Shown in pieces: positions 38,001-46,378 of a stretch of 64,000 bases of DNA. The translations under genes and the position numbers were made by a program. Position 1 is the stretch's first letter, and every line of letters starts with the position of its first letter. The notes beneath the pieces were generated by a model. The model ran no database searches. It saw only the letters and a list, made by a program, of their open reading frames with translations, and was not told the origin of the DNA. This DNA is from Flabesymbios commensalis. Its lineage: Eukaryota; Annelida; Polychaeta; Terebellida; Flabelligeridae. Location: assembly GCA_964017125.1 (NCBI GenBank), contig OZ024909.1:69907728-69971727 (forward strand), written 5' to 3'.

Positions 38001-38104
38001 CTTTGGAGCTCGCCATAGGACAAGCAAGTCAGTGCATGAAGCTGATGGCTAAAGCTGGGGTTGGCTCCTGTGCCTTTGCTAGCGTAGCGGATTATCTACA
38101 CTGA
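16841..38104 (+). CDS. RANBP9/10: RanBPM orthologue (RANBP9/RANBP10), 12 exons, complete
   Basis: Scaffold subunit of the CTLH/GID E3 ubiquitin ligase, cytoplasmic and nuclear. Joined exons: 16841-17033, 25381-25492, 27337-27389, 30927-31094, 31502-31524, 31789-31890, 32748-32830, 33328-33440, 34765-35334, 36247-36395, 36948-37059, 37974-38104. All junctions are GT-AG and in phase, giving 602 residues. Domains: a short N-terminus leading to [24 protein letters not shown] about 50-215 ([31 protein letters not shown]); LisH about 245-280 ([16 protein letters not shown]); CTLH about 283-340 ([18 protein letters not shown]); a Ser/His/Asn-rich linker about 345-470; CRA to the C-terminus (RQLCGG to [12 protein letters not shown]). 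It lacks the long Pro/Gln-rich N-terminus of vertebrate RANBP9, so it is closer in layout to RANBP10; invertebrates usually have one gene. The start has a good Kozak context (AAAATGG). Confidence 0.96.
17313..17462. mobile_element. Short TIR MITE (CGTACG ends), copy 1
   Basis: TTGCTAATCGTACCTG at the left and CGTACGAATAGCCACTC at the right are imperfect inverted ends. The body contains CTCTATGGGCAACC and GGGCTCCCATTGACTCCCAT. A close copy is at 22,905-23,012 and half a copy at 58,594-58,640. Confidence 0.6.
19015..19520. repeat. AGGTCA-rich degenerate repeat
   Basis: Two or three degenerate copies of a unit containing TCAAGGTCAC, CTACAGGTCGAGTTT and CATCTTAGGAAA / CATCTGAGGAAA. It borders the octamer array and belongs to the same composite element. 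No coding potential is seen. Confidence 0.5.
19700..21420. repeat. Tandem array rich in ATTTGCAT (POU octamer)
   Basis: Five to seven degenerate units of about 230-330 bp, each with AATTTGCATATTCAACATGG, CCGCCATGGGCTAATTTGC, AAGATCGATGTAAACGCTCT, TTCTTCTGAACACCCTCTGA and GTTTATTTCGAAAAT-like blocks. At least 18 exact ATTTGCAT octamers are present. The right end, GTGGAGACTTTAATATTTGC to about 21,420, is shared with a single unit at 34,370-34,585. Confidence 0.85.
22163..22383. mobile_element. 221-bp hAT-like MITE, CATAG duplication
   Basis: The ends CAGGGATAGACACTAAC and (inverted) CAGGGGTCGACACTAAC are TIRs; CATAG is duplicated at 22,158-22,162 and 22,384-22,388. The body holds inverted GGGCCAGTAA / TTACTGGCCC blocks. 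It is nested in the 5.2-kb element and therefore younger than it. Confidence 0.8.
22411..22701 (-). pseudogene. Unidentified 96-codon frame inside the 5.2-kb element
   Basis: Open frame with balanced composition (segments [17 protein letters not shown] and [20 protein letters not shown]) next to the right end of the transposon. I do not recognise a domain. It could be the last piece of the element's own protein or chance; no flanking exon was found. Confidence 0.25.
22905..23012. mobile_element. Short TIR MITE (CGTACG ends), copy 2
   Basis: AGTGGCTAATCGTACGTG at the left and CCCGTACGAAAAGCCACT at the right; body CTCTATGGGCAGCC and CTCCCATTGACTCCCAT. It is better preserved than the copy at 17.3 kb. 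Confidence 0.7.
23809..23958. repeat. Two-copy tandem repeat (about 87-bp period)
   Basis: AAACAAACATTCATGCACAC followed by TCACTAAAATG and CACAGACATACGTTT occurs at about 23,811 and again at about 23,898. Confidence 0.7.
24027..24090. repeat. CCAACATTGG-family short repeat, copy 5
   Basis: GATGTTGACCAGATGCTGGC, TTAATGTTGGCCCGCTG and CTCAACATCAA; a degenerate copy in RANBP9/10 intron 1. Confidence 0.5.
25381..25492 (+). CDS. RANBP9/10: RANBP9/10 exon 2
   Basis: Residues 65-101, SPRY start ([32 protein letters not shown]). Acceptor TTTCAG, donor GTAAGA. Confidence 0.95.
25545..26385. repeat. Triplicated intronic segment with inserted hairpin region
   Basis: GGGATATGCCCTGAAAAAT with CAACTCGAT and TAAAATGTGCGGTTT-like neighbours occurs near 25,650 and 26,220, and the CAGATAGCTAGACCATTA-type block occurs near 25,600, 26,170 and 26,320. 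A small hairpin, GCTGGAAATTGC with GCAATTCCAGC, lies at 26,071-26,097. Non-coding. Confidence 0.55.
27337..27389 (+). CDS. RANBP9/10: RANBP9/10 exon 3
   Basis: Residues 102-119 ([18 protein letters not shown]), the SPRY core. Acceptor TTTGACAG, donor GTGAGA. Confidence 0.95.
27870..28400. repeat. Dispersed intronic repeat with GATATC-rich units
   Basis: TTTCCGGACGATATCTTCG, TTTTCGGATGATATATCTG and CAGTTTCCGGATGATATCTC repeat about three times, with CACACACATCCC and GTGCCTTTTGGGG. The start CTCCGCCCACGAAGTAGGGG is a short inverted-repeat-like motif. A perfect hairpin sits inside. Non-coding; family not identified. Confidence 0.6.
28075..28123. repeat. Perfect 24-bp-arm hairpin with 1-nt loop
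   Basis: 28,075-28,098 (AACCCCAAAAGGCACATCTA and four more bases) is the exact reverse complement of 28,100-28,123, with only C28,099 between. It is probably a recent inverted duplication within the surrounding repeat, since a looser version (CACATCCCCCAGGGGGTGTA) follows at 28,255. Confidence 0.85.
29733..29795. repeat. CCAACATTGG-family short repeat, copy 6
   Basis: TCAATGCTGGTCCACCTG, TACGACGCTGACCCAGTGTT; a degenerate copy nested in the 1.65-kb hAT-like element. Confidence 0.5.
29952..29969. repeat. Run of 18 G
   Basis: Homopolymer G run in otherwise AT-rich DNA. Similar runs are at 44,411-44,424 (14 G), 47,590-47,607 (18 C) and 55,539-55,555 (17 G). Confidence 0.9.
30927..31094 (+). 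CDS. RANBP9/10: RANBP9/10 exon 4
   Basis: Residues 120-175, the most conserved SPRY part ([44 protein letters not shown]). Acceptor AACAG, donor GTGAGT. Reading through the donor gives a false longer frame. Confidence 0.96.
31502..31524 (+). CDS. RANBP9/10: RANBP9/10 exon 5, a 23-nt microexon
   Basis: Only 23 bases (IAFRDLP, residues 176-183 with junction codons). Acceptor TTTATAG, donor GTAAGT. Needed to keep phase between exons 4 and 6 and matches the family sequence GIAFTDLP. Confidence 0.93.
31789..31890 (+). CDS. RANBP9/10: RANBP9/10 exon 6
   Basis: Residues 184-217 ([28 protein letters not shown]), the end of SPRY. Acceptor TTTCACAG, donor GTAAGT, phase 0 both sides. Confidence 0.96.
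32748..32830 (+). CDS. RANBP9/10: RANBP9/10 exon 7
   Basis: Residues 218-244 ([27 protein letters not shown]), the SPRY-LisH linker. Acceptor TTTAAG, donor GTAAGA. Confidence 0.93.
33328..33440 (+). CDS. RANBP9/10: RANBP9/10 exon 8 (LisH)
   Basis: Residues 245-282 ([30 protein letters not shown]), the LisH dimerisation motif. Acceptor GTTGCAG; donor GTCAGT, slightly off consensus. Confidence 0.94.
33714..33800. repeat. GTCTCCACC hairpin and GACA microsatellite
   Basis: GTCTCCACCCACTATGTGG is followed by TGGAGAC as a short hairpin (about 33,707-33,732). CAGACAGACAGACAGA lies near 33,780. GTGGAGAC blocks also terminate the octamer units. Confidence 0.5.
34370..34590. repeat. Single octamer-array unit in RANBP9/10 intron 8
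   Basis: Matches the right end of the array at 21,185-21,415: TCTGAACACCCTCTGATAGA, AATCAGCTAATTTGCATATC, ACTGCATTGGAGATAA and TTTGCTATGCAAATGTA. It shows the unit exists as a dispersed element outside the array. Confidence 0.75.
34765..35334 (+). CDS. RANBP9/10: RANBP9/10 exon 9 (CTLH and linker)
   Basis: Residues 283-472: CTLH ([40 protein letters not shown]), then a disordered linker rich in Ser, His, Pro and Asn ([11 protein letters not shown]), ending in acidic NDMM before exon 10. Acceptor TTTCATAG, donor GTATGT. The frame upstream of 34,765 is intron. Confidence 0.95.
36247..36395 (+). CDS. RANBP9/10: RANBP9/10 exon 10
   Basis: Residues 473-522. The junction gives [15 protein letters not shown], matching the family EMEVD...RRQLCGG, then [17 protein letters not shown]. 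Acceptor ACGTAG has a weak pyrimidine tract; donor GTTAGG is weak but fixed by phase. Confidence 0.92.
36948..37059 (+). CDS. RANBP9/10: RANBP9/10 exon 11
   Basis: Residues 523-559 ([34 protein letters not shown]), CRA domain. Acceptor TTCGCAG, donor GTAAGT. Confidence 0.96.
37495..37700. mobile_element. TTAA-flanked MITE B (TTAACCCTTGAAGCG), copy 1
   Basis: The left end TTAACCCTTGAAGCGTTGAA and right end GCGCTGTAAGGGTTAA are inverted; the body has TTGTGGGTCTACGGCCATTAG. Copies lie at 39,593-39,786 and 48,251-48,485. TTAA plus a CCCTT start suits piggyBac-type MITEs. It lies in RANBP9/10 intron 11. Confidence 0.75.
37974..38104 (+). CDS. RANBP9/10: RANBP9/10 exon 12 with stop
   Basis: Residues 560-602 ([35 protein letters not shown]) and the TGA at 38,102-38,104. 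Acceptor CTTTGCAG. The C-terminal YLH is shared with vertebrate RANBP9 and RANBP10. Confidence 0.96.
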
Positions 38105-38520
38105 TGAAGAATTGTAACATTTGTACCATACCTATCATAAGACTTCATTGTGAAGGCTCCGACTGGCCTTTATGTTGTTCATCTCCTAATTTAAACGCCT
38201 TCGTCAGATCCTACCATCATGATTTCATCATCTATTTCATCATTGATTACATATCTTTCGTACAATTCTTCAGACTACTAGGATGATTTTTATATATGAT
38301 TATTACCACATGGCATATAAATACAGAATATGTATTTCTGTAATATGTTTCTGTGATTTGCCCCATTATTCATTTTGTTTGATGCATACCATACTTGTTT
38401 TTAAAACATATTTTGGGTAGAAATGTTTCTGCCTGTACATGTTTTATATTATGTATAGTCTCTGCTTGAAGGCTTCCTTTTGTATGAGGGACACATTATA
38501 ATAAATAAATTTTTACAGGC
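38105..38520 (+). terminator. RANBP9/10: RANBP9/10 3'UTR and poly(A) signal
   Basis: About 400 bp of AT-rich 3'UTR ending in overlapping AATAAA hexamers at 38,500-38,505 and 38,504-38,509, followed by a T-rich stretch. Confidence 0.7.
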
Positions 38521-39159
38521 ATCAGTCATGTTGAATTGGTCTTCTCTCTTGTTTTATGGGTTTGTGGAATAACTTATCTTTTGTCTTCATTGATGGCACC
38601 ACCTACAATGAAAAATGACTTGCATATTTAAGAAATACTTTATTTGTATACAACAACGGTAATATTTTTGTGTGTGTTGTGTTTAACACATATATCAAGA
38701 TATTATCTGACCAAAATATGATTAGCAATGTAAATAAAAAAAATCACTATTCTATATATACAATATTTATCATTTATCATTATGATTACTTGCAATACCT
38801 TGCAATACCCACCACAATTGACAAAAAACTAGGCAAAATGATTGAATTGGAAATGACACATCGCTCTATAATTATAGTACATGTAGTATAACTGCTGTAG
38901 TAGGTTTGCTATTAGTTTATCTTGTTCTCTCCTAATACGAGCCTCCTACACAACACCAATCTAATCAGGCGCTTTATTCCGAGACGATCTTAAAAGGTAA
39001 GCTGATGGTCAAGTCTCCCTTTAACCAATACATCAATGTAACGAATTAGCAGCTTGGCTAATAACTTGTTATTTAGGACTGAGGTCGTGTTCTAACAGGG
39101 TCAGCGGTTGTGTTCTGGAACCATATTAAAAGTTATGTTTAGTATAGACGTAAGCATAT

Positions 39160-39480
39160 AAGCGAACTAACTTCAGCGAAGATAGTGAAAAACCTTGAAA
39201 TGGGACATGCTCCAGACCAGGCGGACTGTAGCAGGACTTGCAATGTTGTACAAGGCAACTCGCTGCGAGTTGGCCCTACCAACACACCAGAAAGCAGACG
39301 CACGCACCATATCAGGTGCTAACAATTTTAAGCATATACGGACAAATAAATCAACATTATCAAATTCATTTTACGTCAGAATCATCAGGGACCGGAATAA
39401 ACTACCCCAGGACGTCAAGAAGGCACCTTCTGCAGCAGCTTTCAAGGCCAGACTGCACCTTTCTGCCTAAACCCCCCGCA
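39160..39480 (+). pseudogene. LINE RT C-terminal fragment
   Basis: Frame 39,195-39,470 reads WDMLQTRRTVAGLAMLYKAT, then ISGANNFKHIRTN and RDRNKLPQDVKKAPSAAAFK, the usual tail of jockey/CR1-type RTs. Severely 5'-truncated; a different subfamily from the 3.3/6.4-kb copy. Confidence 0.8.
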
Positions 39481-39592
39481 TGCCATCCAAGCCCTCTCCC
39501 GTGGGGCGATAACACTCATGTGTGTACTGCCACGTACAGATACAGATCTGTTATAAGTTAAGCTGATAATATTCATTACATGATTGTACTGG

Positions 39593-39786
39593 TTAACCCT
39601 TGCAACGCTGAAATATTTTTTTAATAAACCATGGAGACCAAGAAGGTTTTTTAATTTAAAACCATTATAAATGACTTTGGTCAGCTCTTTCCGCTTCATT
39701 TGAATACATATATGTTATGGGTCTACGGTCAGTACAAATTGTTTAATTTTGTAATTCTAAAGACGGTCCCTTGCTCATAGGGTTAA
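39593..39786. mobile_element. TTAA-flanked MITE B, copy 2
   Basis: Left end TTAACCCTTGCAACGCTGAA; body TATGTTATGGGTCTACGGTC; right end CTCATAGGGTTAA. It follows the LINE tail directly. Confidence 0.75.
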
Positions 39787-39879
39787 AATGAACGTGACGT
39801 GTGAGCGCAAATACAATGTCAAAGACGGAAGGGGTGTGAGGAAAGCTATAAAGAGGCGTGATCTGTACATACTTGTAGC

Positions 39880-40059
39880 ATAGCATAATCGTGTGAGGAG
39901 CGAAATTAACGTCGATACACTAGTCTCAATCTTAACTCGACAAGGCCGTCATTAACGTGATCGCCTAGTCAAATTGAGGAGGGAGAAACAATGCTGTTTC
40001 TCCACACGGTAACAACGGGGCTCGAAACCGGGACGCTCTAGCCATTGCGCCACGTCCCC
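39880..40059 (-). mobile_element. tRNA-derived SINE-like element
   Basis: On the minus strand it starts GGGGACGTGGCGCAATGGCT with an A-box-like TGGCGCAATGG (40,042-40,052) and a B-box-like GGTTTCGAGCC (40,019-40,029). The spacing between boxes is only about 12 nt, so the anticodon arm is missing and this is not a functional tRNA. A GGAGAAACAGCATTGTTTCT hairpin follows. The downstream end is uncertain. Confidence 0.5.
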
Positions 40060-40227
40060 TTCATGACCGTAATATATCAGCACCATATTTGAAGGGTTTG
40101 CGCACAGTCCACCAGTAGCTTATGTAAGCTGGGGGGCTCGCATGGTTATTGGAAACCTTAGAAAGTGCTTGAATTCTACGCAAAAATATTCAATGCCTTG
40201 AAAGTGATTGAAAAATGGGATATTTAG

Positions 40228-40312
40228 CAAGAGGTTGGCATAAAGTTGGGCCAGCGTCGCAGACGGTGGGACAACGTTAATCCGACATTGGTTAAACGTT
40301 GCATGTTGACTG
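40228..40312. repeat. CCAACATTGG-family short repeat, copy 7
   Basis: TTGGGCCAGCGTCGCAGACG, GTGGGACAACGTTAATCCG and ACATTGGTTAAACGTTG; a well-preserved inverted-orientation copy. Confidence 0.65.
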
Positions 40313-41220
40313 GGATGACTATGTGCATTAACACTGCATTAATTTTAGGGGTTTTATATATTTTGTTGAAACATTTGATTGGGCAAACAAAGCTATAATT
40401 ATATCTGGAAGGCTTTCCAGAATGATTTTTTTGCTAACGTTAAATCTGTAATAATTACATAATGCGTCGTTTTGGGACACTAGTATAATTTATATAGAAT
40501 TATTGTCAAAATACAACAACAAATAACAATAGGCACAATAGCCGTGCTGCATGTTGATGTCTCGTCTGTACTTGTCATTCTTTTGATAATTGGAATCCGA
40601 CAACTCTTATTATATTGATCTATATCATACAATAAGAAACAGTTTATGTAATTTTCAGGAATATGTCCAGTTACGAAAAAAACAAGAGAGGTTTTGTATT
40701 GCTGCATATTTGATATTTCATTTAACATCAAACAGAACGTGTCATTCAAATAATTGAAAAAATATTCAAATAAGACTACTGTCCACAAATCTTTCTGCAT
40801 TCTTTTTTTATTTGTTTATTTTGTGGTAAACGTCGCCTCGATCGCGTAACGCCATAGCTTGTTGCGTGCTTCAGAATCCAGGATTGAGAAACATACTTTG
40901 TTTCCTCCCACTCTACTATCCTCACAGGTTATGCCGCGCCAGATAGATTAGTATAAAGCCTGCTTGTTCAGGACCAATTTCTTCTGTTAATATCATGTTA
41001 CTTACACTTGGAAACATAAGCAGGTAATGATTGTAAGACCACGGGGTCAGTTTTCTACCCCTCGGCCCGTTGTGCCCGAAGAGGTAATGTCGTCCCCTTC
41101 GTGCGCCGCCGCAGCCGCCGCCGCCGCACACCTCTTTTGGCTACTACACCAACATGGTGCAACAAATTAAATTCATAATTCATACAAACATTCAACCCCT
41201 CCCGGCACTTTTTCCCACCC

Positions 41221-41850
41221 AAGGTCAAGGTCAAAAGTCAAAGGTCAAAGATTGAAATATTCTTGTTAACGCGATAACTTTTTTAATGGATTTCTCTAAT
41301 TTTTTACGTGAAGTTACCCATGAGTATGGAGATCACCTGATTAGATTTTCAGCTTCCCACCGATAATCAATAAAAATTCGACTTAATTTTTTTTTTTCAT
41401 AATCACCTTGAAACCTGGTATATATATATAGGTTTTCAGGGTCTGCGAGTCTGTTGGCACTGTCCGTTTTTGCGTGCAACCGAAAACGAGGCTATGGCGG
41501 CGATCTTTATTTTTTAATTACAAAATTTCTTGATAACGCGATAAATAATTATTGGATCTCTCCAATTTTTTATGTGATGTTGCCCATGAGTATGGAGATG
41601 ACATGATTAGATTTTCAGCTTTCAACCGAAAATCAAAATGGCCGCCACCTGCCAATTATTTTTTTTTTCAGATTTCCCTCGAAACCTGGTATATATAGAT
41701 TTTCGGGGTCTGCGAGTCTATTGGCATTGTCCGTTTTAGTGTGCGACTGAAAACGAGGCTGCGGCGGCCATTTTGGTTTTATCAATTTTAATAAATCGTT
41801 CTTATTTTCAATTAATTGCCTTGAAACCTGGCATATAGAGTCACTGCATG
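41221..41850. repeat. Tandem repeat of about 260 bp, 2.3 copies
   Basis: TAACGCGATAA, CCCATGAGTATGGAGAT, TTAGATTTTCAGCTT, GAAACCTGGTATATATA and GGGTCTGCGAGTCTRTTGGC occur in order at 41,265-41,510 and 41,520-41,780, with a partial third copy near 41,820. The GTCCGTTTT...GAGGCT module also appears at about 2,935-2,975. An AGGTCAAGGTCAAAAGTCAA stretch precedes it. Confidence 0.75.
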
Positions 41851-42103
41851 AGCCGAGGGGTATTTGAGTGCTTGCACGGTATTTGCAACCCTTATAATGA
41901 TTTTATTATGTCAATGCTCCATTCCTCGGGAATAATGTCACACATGAGAATTATATTGAACAGCTTGGTTAATTTATTAATTATTCATTGCGAATTTCTC
42001 ACAACTTCTATTTATTTTTTAATGCCTAATTGCTTTATCTTTTGGTTAAGCATTTAATTTACGAAAATGGTCCTTTAACTGTTTAAGGTGTCTGAGTCTT
42101 GGG

Positions 42104-42994
42104 CCGATTTCTGTAACGTACTACTAAGTCCTAAGCTTAAGTATTTAAGCTATATCTCAATGTCGATTTCTCTTCACATAATTTATTATAATGGCGCGGA
42201 TTAATAAATGAGCAGTGCACTTCCGGATGAAAGCATACAAATTGGCAGGATGGTAGACCTGACCACACTCGATACGAAAATAGCGGGAACCACTAAGTCT
42301 GTCCACCGTTTCCCGCCAAAAAATCAAAATGGCTGCCGTAAAACAAATGATATAAAACAACAAAAAATCGGATTCAAACATCCAGCGTTGGTGTTGTATT
42401 GTTAGTAAGAGAAACATTTGGCACATCAGTGTATGATCTTTGTAGGGATTTCCCTTTCGATTGGAATCTATTCTGTGCAGTTTCCATGTGTATTTTACAA
42501 CACCTGTGTTTTCATTAGTAGTGTGCTGTGTGATAGATGTAGCAGTAGCCTGTGAAGGAATCACAAATCGAGGTTGAAGAAGGATTATGATCGATATTGT
42601 CAATGTTTCCAGTGGTAAAGAGGTGGCTAGTCTCGAAGAGTTGATGGATACACAGTCCTCATCCTCATACATCTCTATGGCTAGTATATTAGCTTCATCT
42701 GTAGATAACTGGAGGACTCTATCATATGGTACTGGGGCCAGTTTCTGTATCGTACTTAAGTAAAAAGTGCTAATTTTGTACTTAAGTATGTTACAGAAAC
42801 TGGCCCCTGCGGCCGATTTCTATAACATACTTAAGTAAAAATTTAACCTTTTACTTAAGTATGTTACGTAAACTGCCCACTTAATTTTTTACTTAAGTAT
42901 GTTACAGAAACCGGCCGCAAGGGCCGGTTTCTGTAACATACTTAAGTAAAAGGCCGACACTTTTTACTTAAGTACGATACGGAAACCGGCCCCT
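42104..42994. mobile_element. TIR element ending in three tandem hairpins
   Basis: The left end GGCCGATTTCTGTAACGTAC is the inverse of right-end sequences. Three adjacent palindromes follow: 42,732-42,806, 42,811-42,915 and 42,919-42,994, each built from GGCCGGTTTCTGTAACATAC and ACTTAAGTAAAA with their complements. The end sequence resembles Harbinger/ISL2EU-type MITEs (inference). The minus-strand open frame 42,157-42,672 shows no recognisable domain. Confidence 0.65.
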
Positions 42995-43460
42995 GGCATA
43001 CCTTTATGAAGATTGTCAAGGAGTTCACGCTTTTGCGCTTTGTTATGTAACTAACAGTAGGCCAAGATAAAGTGGGAGGGCTGCTTCACCTTTAACGATC
43101 GTGTCTTACTGATACAGCATCTTGTATACCTCGCTTTATAGCATTAAATACATGTACCAGCAACTGTGTGATTGATGATGCAGCCGTGCTCATGTTGTTC
43201 CCAGTGTTGACTCGCAGTTTAAAAAAATGTTGCTATATTATATATATATATATGACATCCCTTCATAATTTGTTTTGTTACTTCTTAAAAAAAAGCGCCA
43301 AAGTTTGTACTTCGCTTATTTGCTATCCCGACTCGGAATATTTTGTTTTTACATTATTTTATTTTTTTTGTGTGGAAATATTATCTAAATATGTTTAATA
43401 AGTCAAAAACATATGTTTTGACACCAATATCATTAAAATTTGAACCTTTTTGCCTATATT

Positions 43461-43596
43461 GTGAAACGCAGTGACGTCACTCGATGAAAACAAGATTATA
43501 TAACACCCCCTCCCCTATACTTCCTCCTGTGAAACGCAGTGACGTCACTCGGTGAAAACAATGTTATATAAGAACCCTCCCCCATACTTCATTGTA
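43461..43596. repeat. Tandem 68-bp unit with CRE and TATATAA
   Basis: GTGAAACGCAGTGACGTCAC followed by GTGAAAACAA and a TATATAA stretch occurs at 43,461 and again at 43,529. Each unit has a full CRE (43,472-43,479 and 43,540-43,547) about 20 bp before the TATA-like sequence. No gene was found immediately downstream. Confidence 0.75.
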
Positions 43597-43891
43597 TTAG
43601 CCAGCTCGGTGAAAACAAAGGAGGTCGAGGTCATTGAGTTTCACAGAATTCTAGAAACGAAAATGTATTTCATGGCGGCCATTTTGAACTTTTAAGCGGA
43701 AAAAATTGAAACTTCATGGTTCCTGGCAGTTTTGAATTCAGCATTGTTCAGAGCCCGATGCTACAAATTTTCATGCTTTTCTCCGGATGTGCACGCACAA
43801 GGCACTTTTTGTCACATATCCGCACCATATGCAGGGGGCCAGATTGGTTTAACAGTCTGTAAAAAATTTGATTGTGAAAATTATGTCTAGG

Positions 43892-44150
43892 CCTACATAT
43901 GCCCAAGATCATAACACCCGGGACAACCTTGTGAACAAGATGCTGGAAACGTGTGAGAAGCAAAATTCAAGATGGCCGCCAGTGGCCCGATATTTTCAAT
44001 GAGGTATTGCATAATAAGATCGTATTTTTATTTAAAAATATTCAGAATGGGTCCCCGGCAGCCATCTTGAATTTTGCTTCTCACACGTTTTCAAGCAGCT
44101 TGTTCACGAGGTTGTAGGCCTACCTTAGGTTGTGTTCCTAAACATCTGTT
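43892..44150. mobile_element. 260-bp inverted-repeat MITE
   Basis: ACGTGTGAGAAGCAAAATTC followed by AAGATGGCCGCC on the left pairs with GGCAGCCATCTTGAATTTTG and TTCTCACACGT on the right; outer arms ACAACCTTGTGAACAAG and CTTGTTCACGAGGTTGT extend it. About 100-bp arms. Confidence 0.75.
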
Positions 44151-46110
44151 TATATTTATTCCATTGGCCAACCTTTTACAGCACACCCGTGTTTATTTGG
44201 TCCCAAAAAATGGGGTGATGGTTGTAATGGCTGTTGACGTGGCCGGCTAAATGTTATTCTGGGTTTGTCGGATGTTTTAACATCTGCTTGATATATACTG
44301 CATGCTTTAAATTGTCACCTCAAACATAACGATTGTCATCACACTTCCCAAATGGTAATTTCTATGACTTAACGCCGAAAGTGAACATAACGGTATTGTC
44401 ACTATCTGGAGGGGGGGGGGGGGGTGGTCGATCATTGTGGCTCTTTTAACTCCATCATTCCTGCAGGTTATCATTCAATTTATTATTTATTCTATTGTTG
44501 CTTTACTAAATGATCCTACATTGCCGTTTTAGTAATATATAAAAATGGTTTTGGATTCTTTACAATATTTTTGTTCCAGGGTGCATCCTTCAATGAAGTC
44601 TTACATTTGGTTTTCTATTAAATGATCCAGCTTCTTGGCACGGTTTTCCAGATATTGAAGTCTGCACTGGCCGCTAGTTGGCTATTTTTAATTTTATTGA
44701 GTATAATTTTTTCCGAGCATATCCCTCCCCAAACTGCACATGTTGTTCTATAGTAATGGGCAGTGCGTGGTTTGCCAAACATGAAAAATGAGAATGAAAA
44801 CGTTGTATCTTGGAACGGTTGTCAGGCAGTGAGACATGACACTGTCTGTGAGCAGCTAATCACAAAAAGTTGTATGTTTAGACTAGAGGTAGGTCAACAG
44901 CTGGTGCCATGATTCAAAGGTCGCATGTCGCGTCAGAGGGGGAAGTCGAATCTGAGCGGTGCTAACAGTGTGGAGTAAGTATGTGTTCAGAAAAAAAATT
45001 GCATCATTAGTGATGATCAATGCACTTTTATGTAATTTACATAACCTTGTTAATCCAAGGAAAATAATTATTAAATCACAATCTGAGAATTATGTGGGTT
45101 GATTTCTTCTTGAAATAGCATTATGGTAAAATCTTAATGGTTGTAAGTAAGAAAAAAACAAAAAAAAGTTCAACATATATTTACAATCAAAGAATACAAT
45201 TGCATTGGGTTCACATGTGTAGCCAAAATAGGCTAGATGGAAAAGCATCTATTTCAAGTGAACAATAAATATGTATCTGCTGTGTTGCTCTGAGCATCAA
45301 ACTGCTGCCATATATATTCCTACTGGTTATTTACACGAAAAAAATAGGTTCAGACCAAAAACAAATTAGGTCATTTTTGGAAAAAAAGATCAGAATTTTG
45401 GCACACCAGTTAAGAACCACTTTCAAAGTTTTGATCAGAATTGTACATAACAAGTTAAAAACTTAGAAAATGGTCTTTGGATTGGTCATCCATGATCATT
45501 GCTAATGAGGTGCTTAACTTACCTTAGCACACAATTGATCATTTGCAAAATACAACATAATTAATTTAAACACTTATGTATATAATATAAAATTATTTTC
45601 AGAAGGAATGCTTTGTGATACCTAGCTGGTATAATTCCCCATAAAAAGCTGGATTGCAGGACCCATTGAACAATTATAATCAAATTACCTAGATTACATA
45701 TACCAGTACCTATGCAATAAATTTTAATGCCAGTATCATTTCAAGCATGTTATTGAAATGACACAAATATACACAACTATTATGAAAATATAAAGTGGCA
45801 GTACACCGTGCTCACCATCACATTCAAGCATAAAGAGTCATTCTTGTGACATATATTTTTGTGTCATGATGAAAATGAGAGATGATTGATGAAGATAGTG
45901 ATGATGATATATGAATGCAGAAAAGGTTAGAAAAAGGTTGAGAGGAAATTCTCAAAAACCAACTATTCATGTACACTAAATAATGTCCACAGGATAAAGA
46001 TTTTAAGTCTATAAGCCTAGATATAAATTTTAACACAAATCTAGTATTACAAACATTTCATTAGCGAATCTAGGAACAGTTGAGTGGCACAGATGTTTCT
46101 ATTTTTTTAA
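44151..46110. other. Intergenic, nothing recognised
   Basis: No convincing exon, TIR pair or tandem array was seen apart from a 14-G run at 44,411. It lies beyond the UBE2C poly(A) signal. Confidence 0.4.
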
Positions 46111-46116
46111 TTTATT
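46111..46116 (-). terminator. UBE2C: UBE2C poly(A) signal candidate
   Basis: AATAAA on the minus strand about 440 bp past the UBE2C stop. It is the first hexamer I found downstream; not independently supported. Confidence 0.45.
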
Positions 46117-46311
46117 GTCTTGGTATAGTCCCTATTTCTTGTATAAATATTTTTGTGTAAATTCATAAATAGGCTTATGATTTTCCAAATAATTTCTTTT
46201 AACTATGAAGAATGCTTTTTGAATTTTTTCCGAGCACCATCAAATTGAGGTCAATTTCAGCTTAAAATTGAAGGGGCCATTCCCTTCATTTCAGGCACAA
46301 TACGTTGCCCC

Positions 46312-46378
46312 TTATGTTAGCCTAATGCTGGACCATTGTCTGAGATGCTGGCCCAACATTGGGCCCATAATATATTGT
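46312..46378. repeat. CCAACATTGG-family short repeat, copy 8
   Basis: CCTAATGCTGGACCATTGTC then TGAGATGCTGGCCCAACATT and GGGCCCA. It lies in the presumed UBE2C 3'UTR. Confidence 0.65.

Noticed and set aside
40019-40059. Possible functional tRNA gene on the minus strand
   Set aside because: The A and B boxes are far too close and no acceptor stem or anticodon loop can be formed; scored as a SINE-like fragment.
40922-41131. Minus-strand frame beginning with a Gly-rich stretch near a GCC repeat
   Set aside because: The Gly run reflects the GCC repeat at 41,100-41,130; no splice partner or domain was found.
42157-42672. 171-codon minus-strand frame
   Set aside because: No recognisable domain; it lies within a TIR element and has no supported exon neighbours, so I did not call it a gene.
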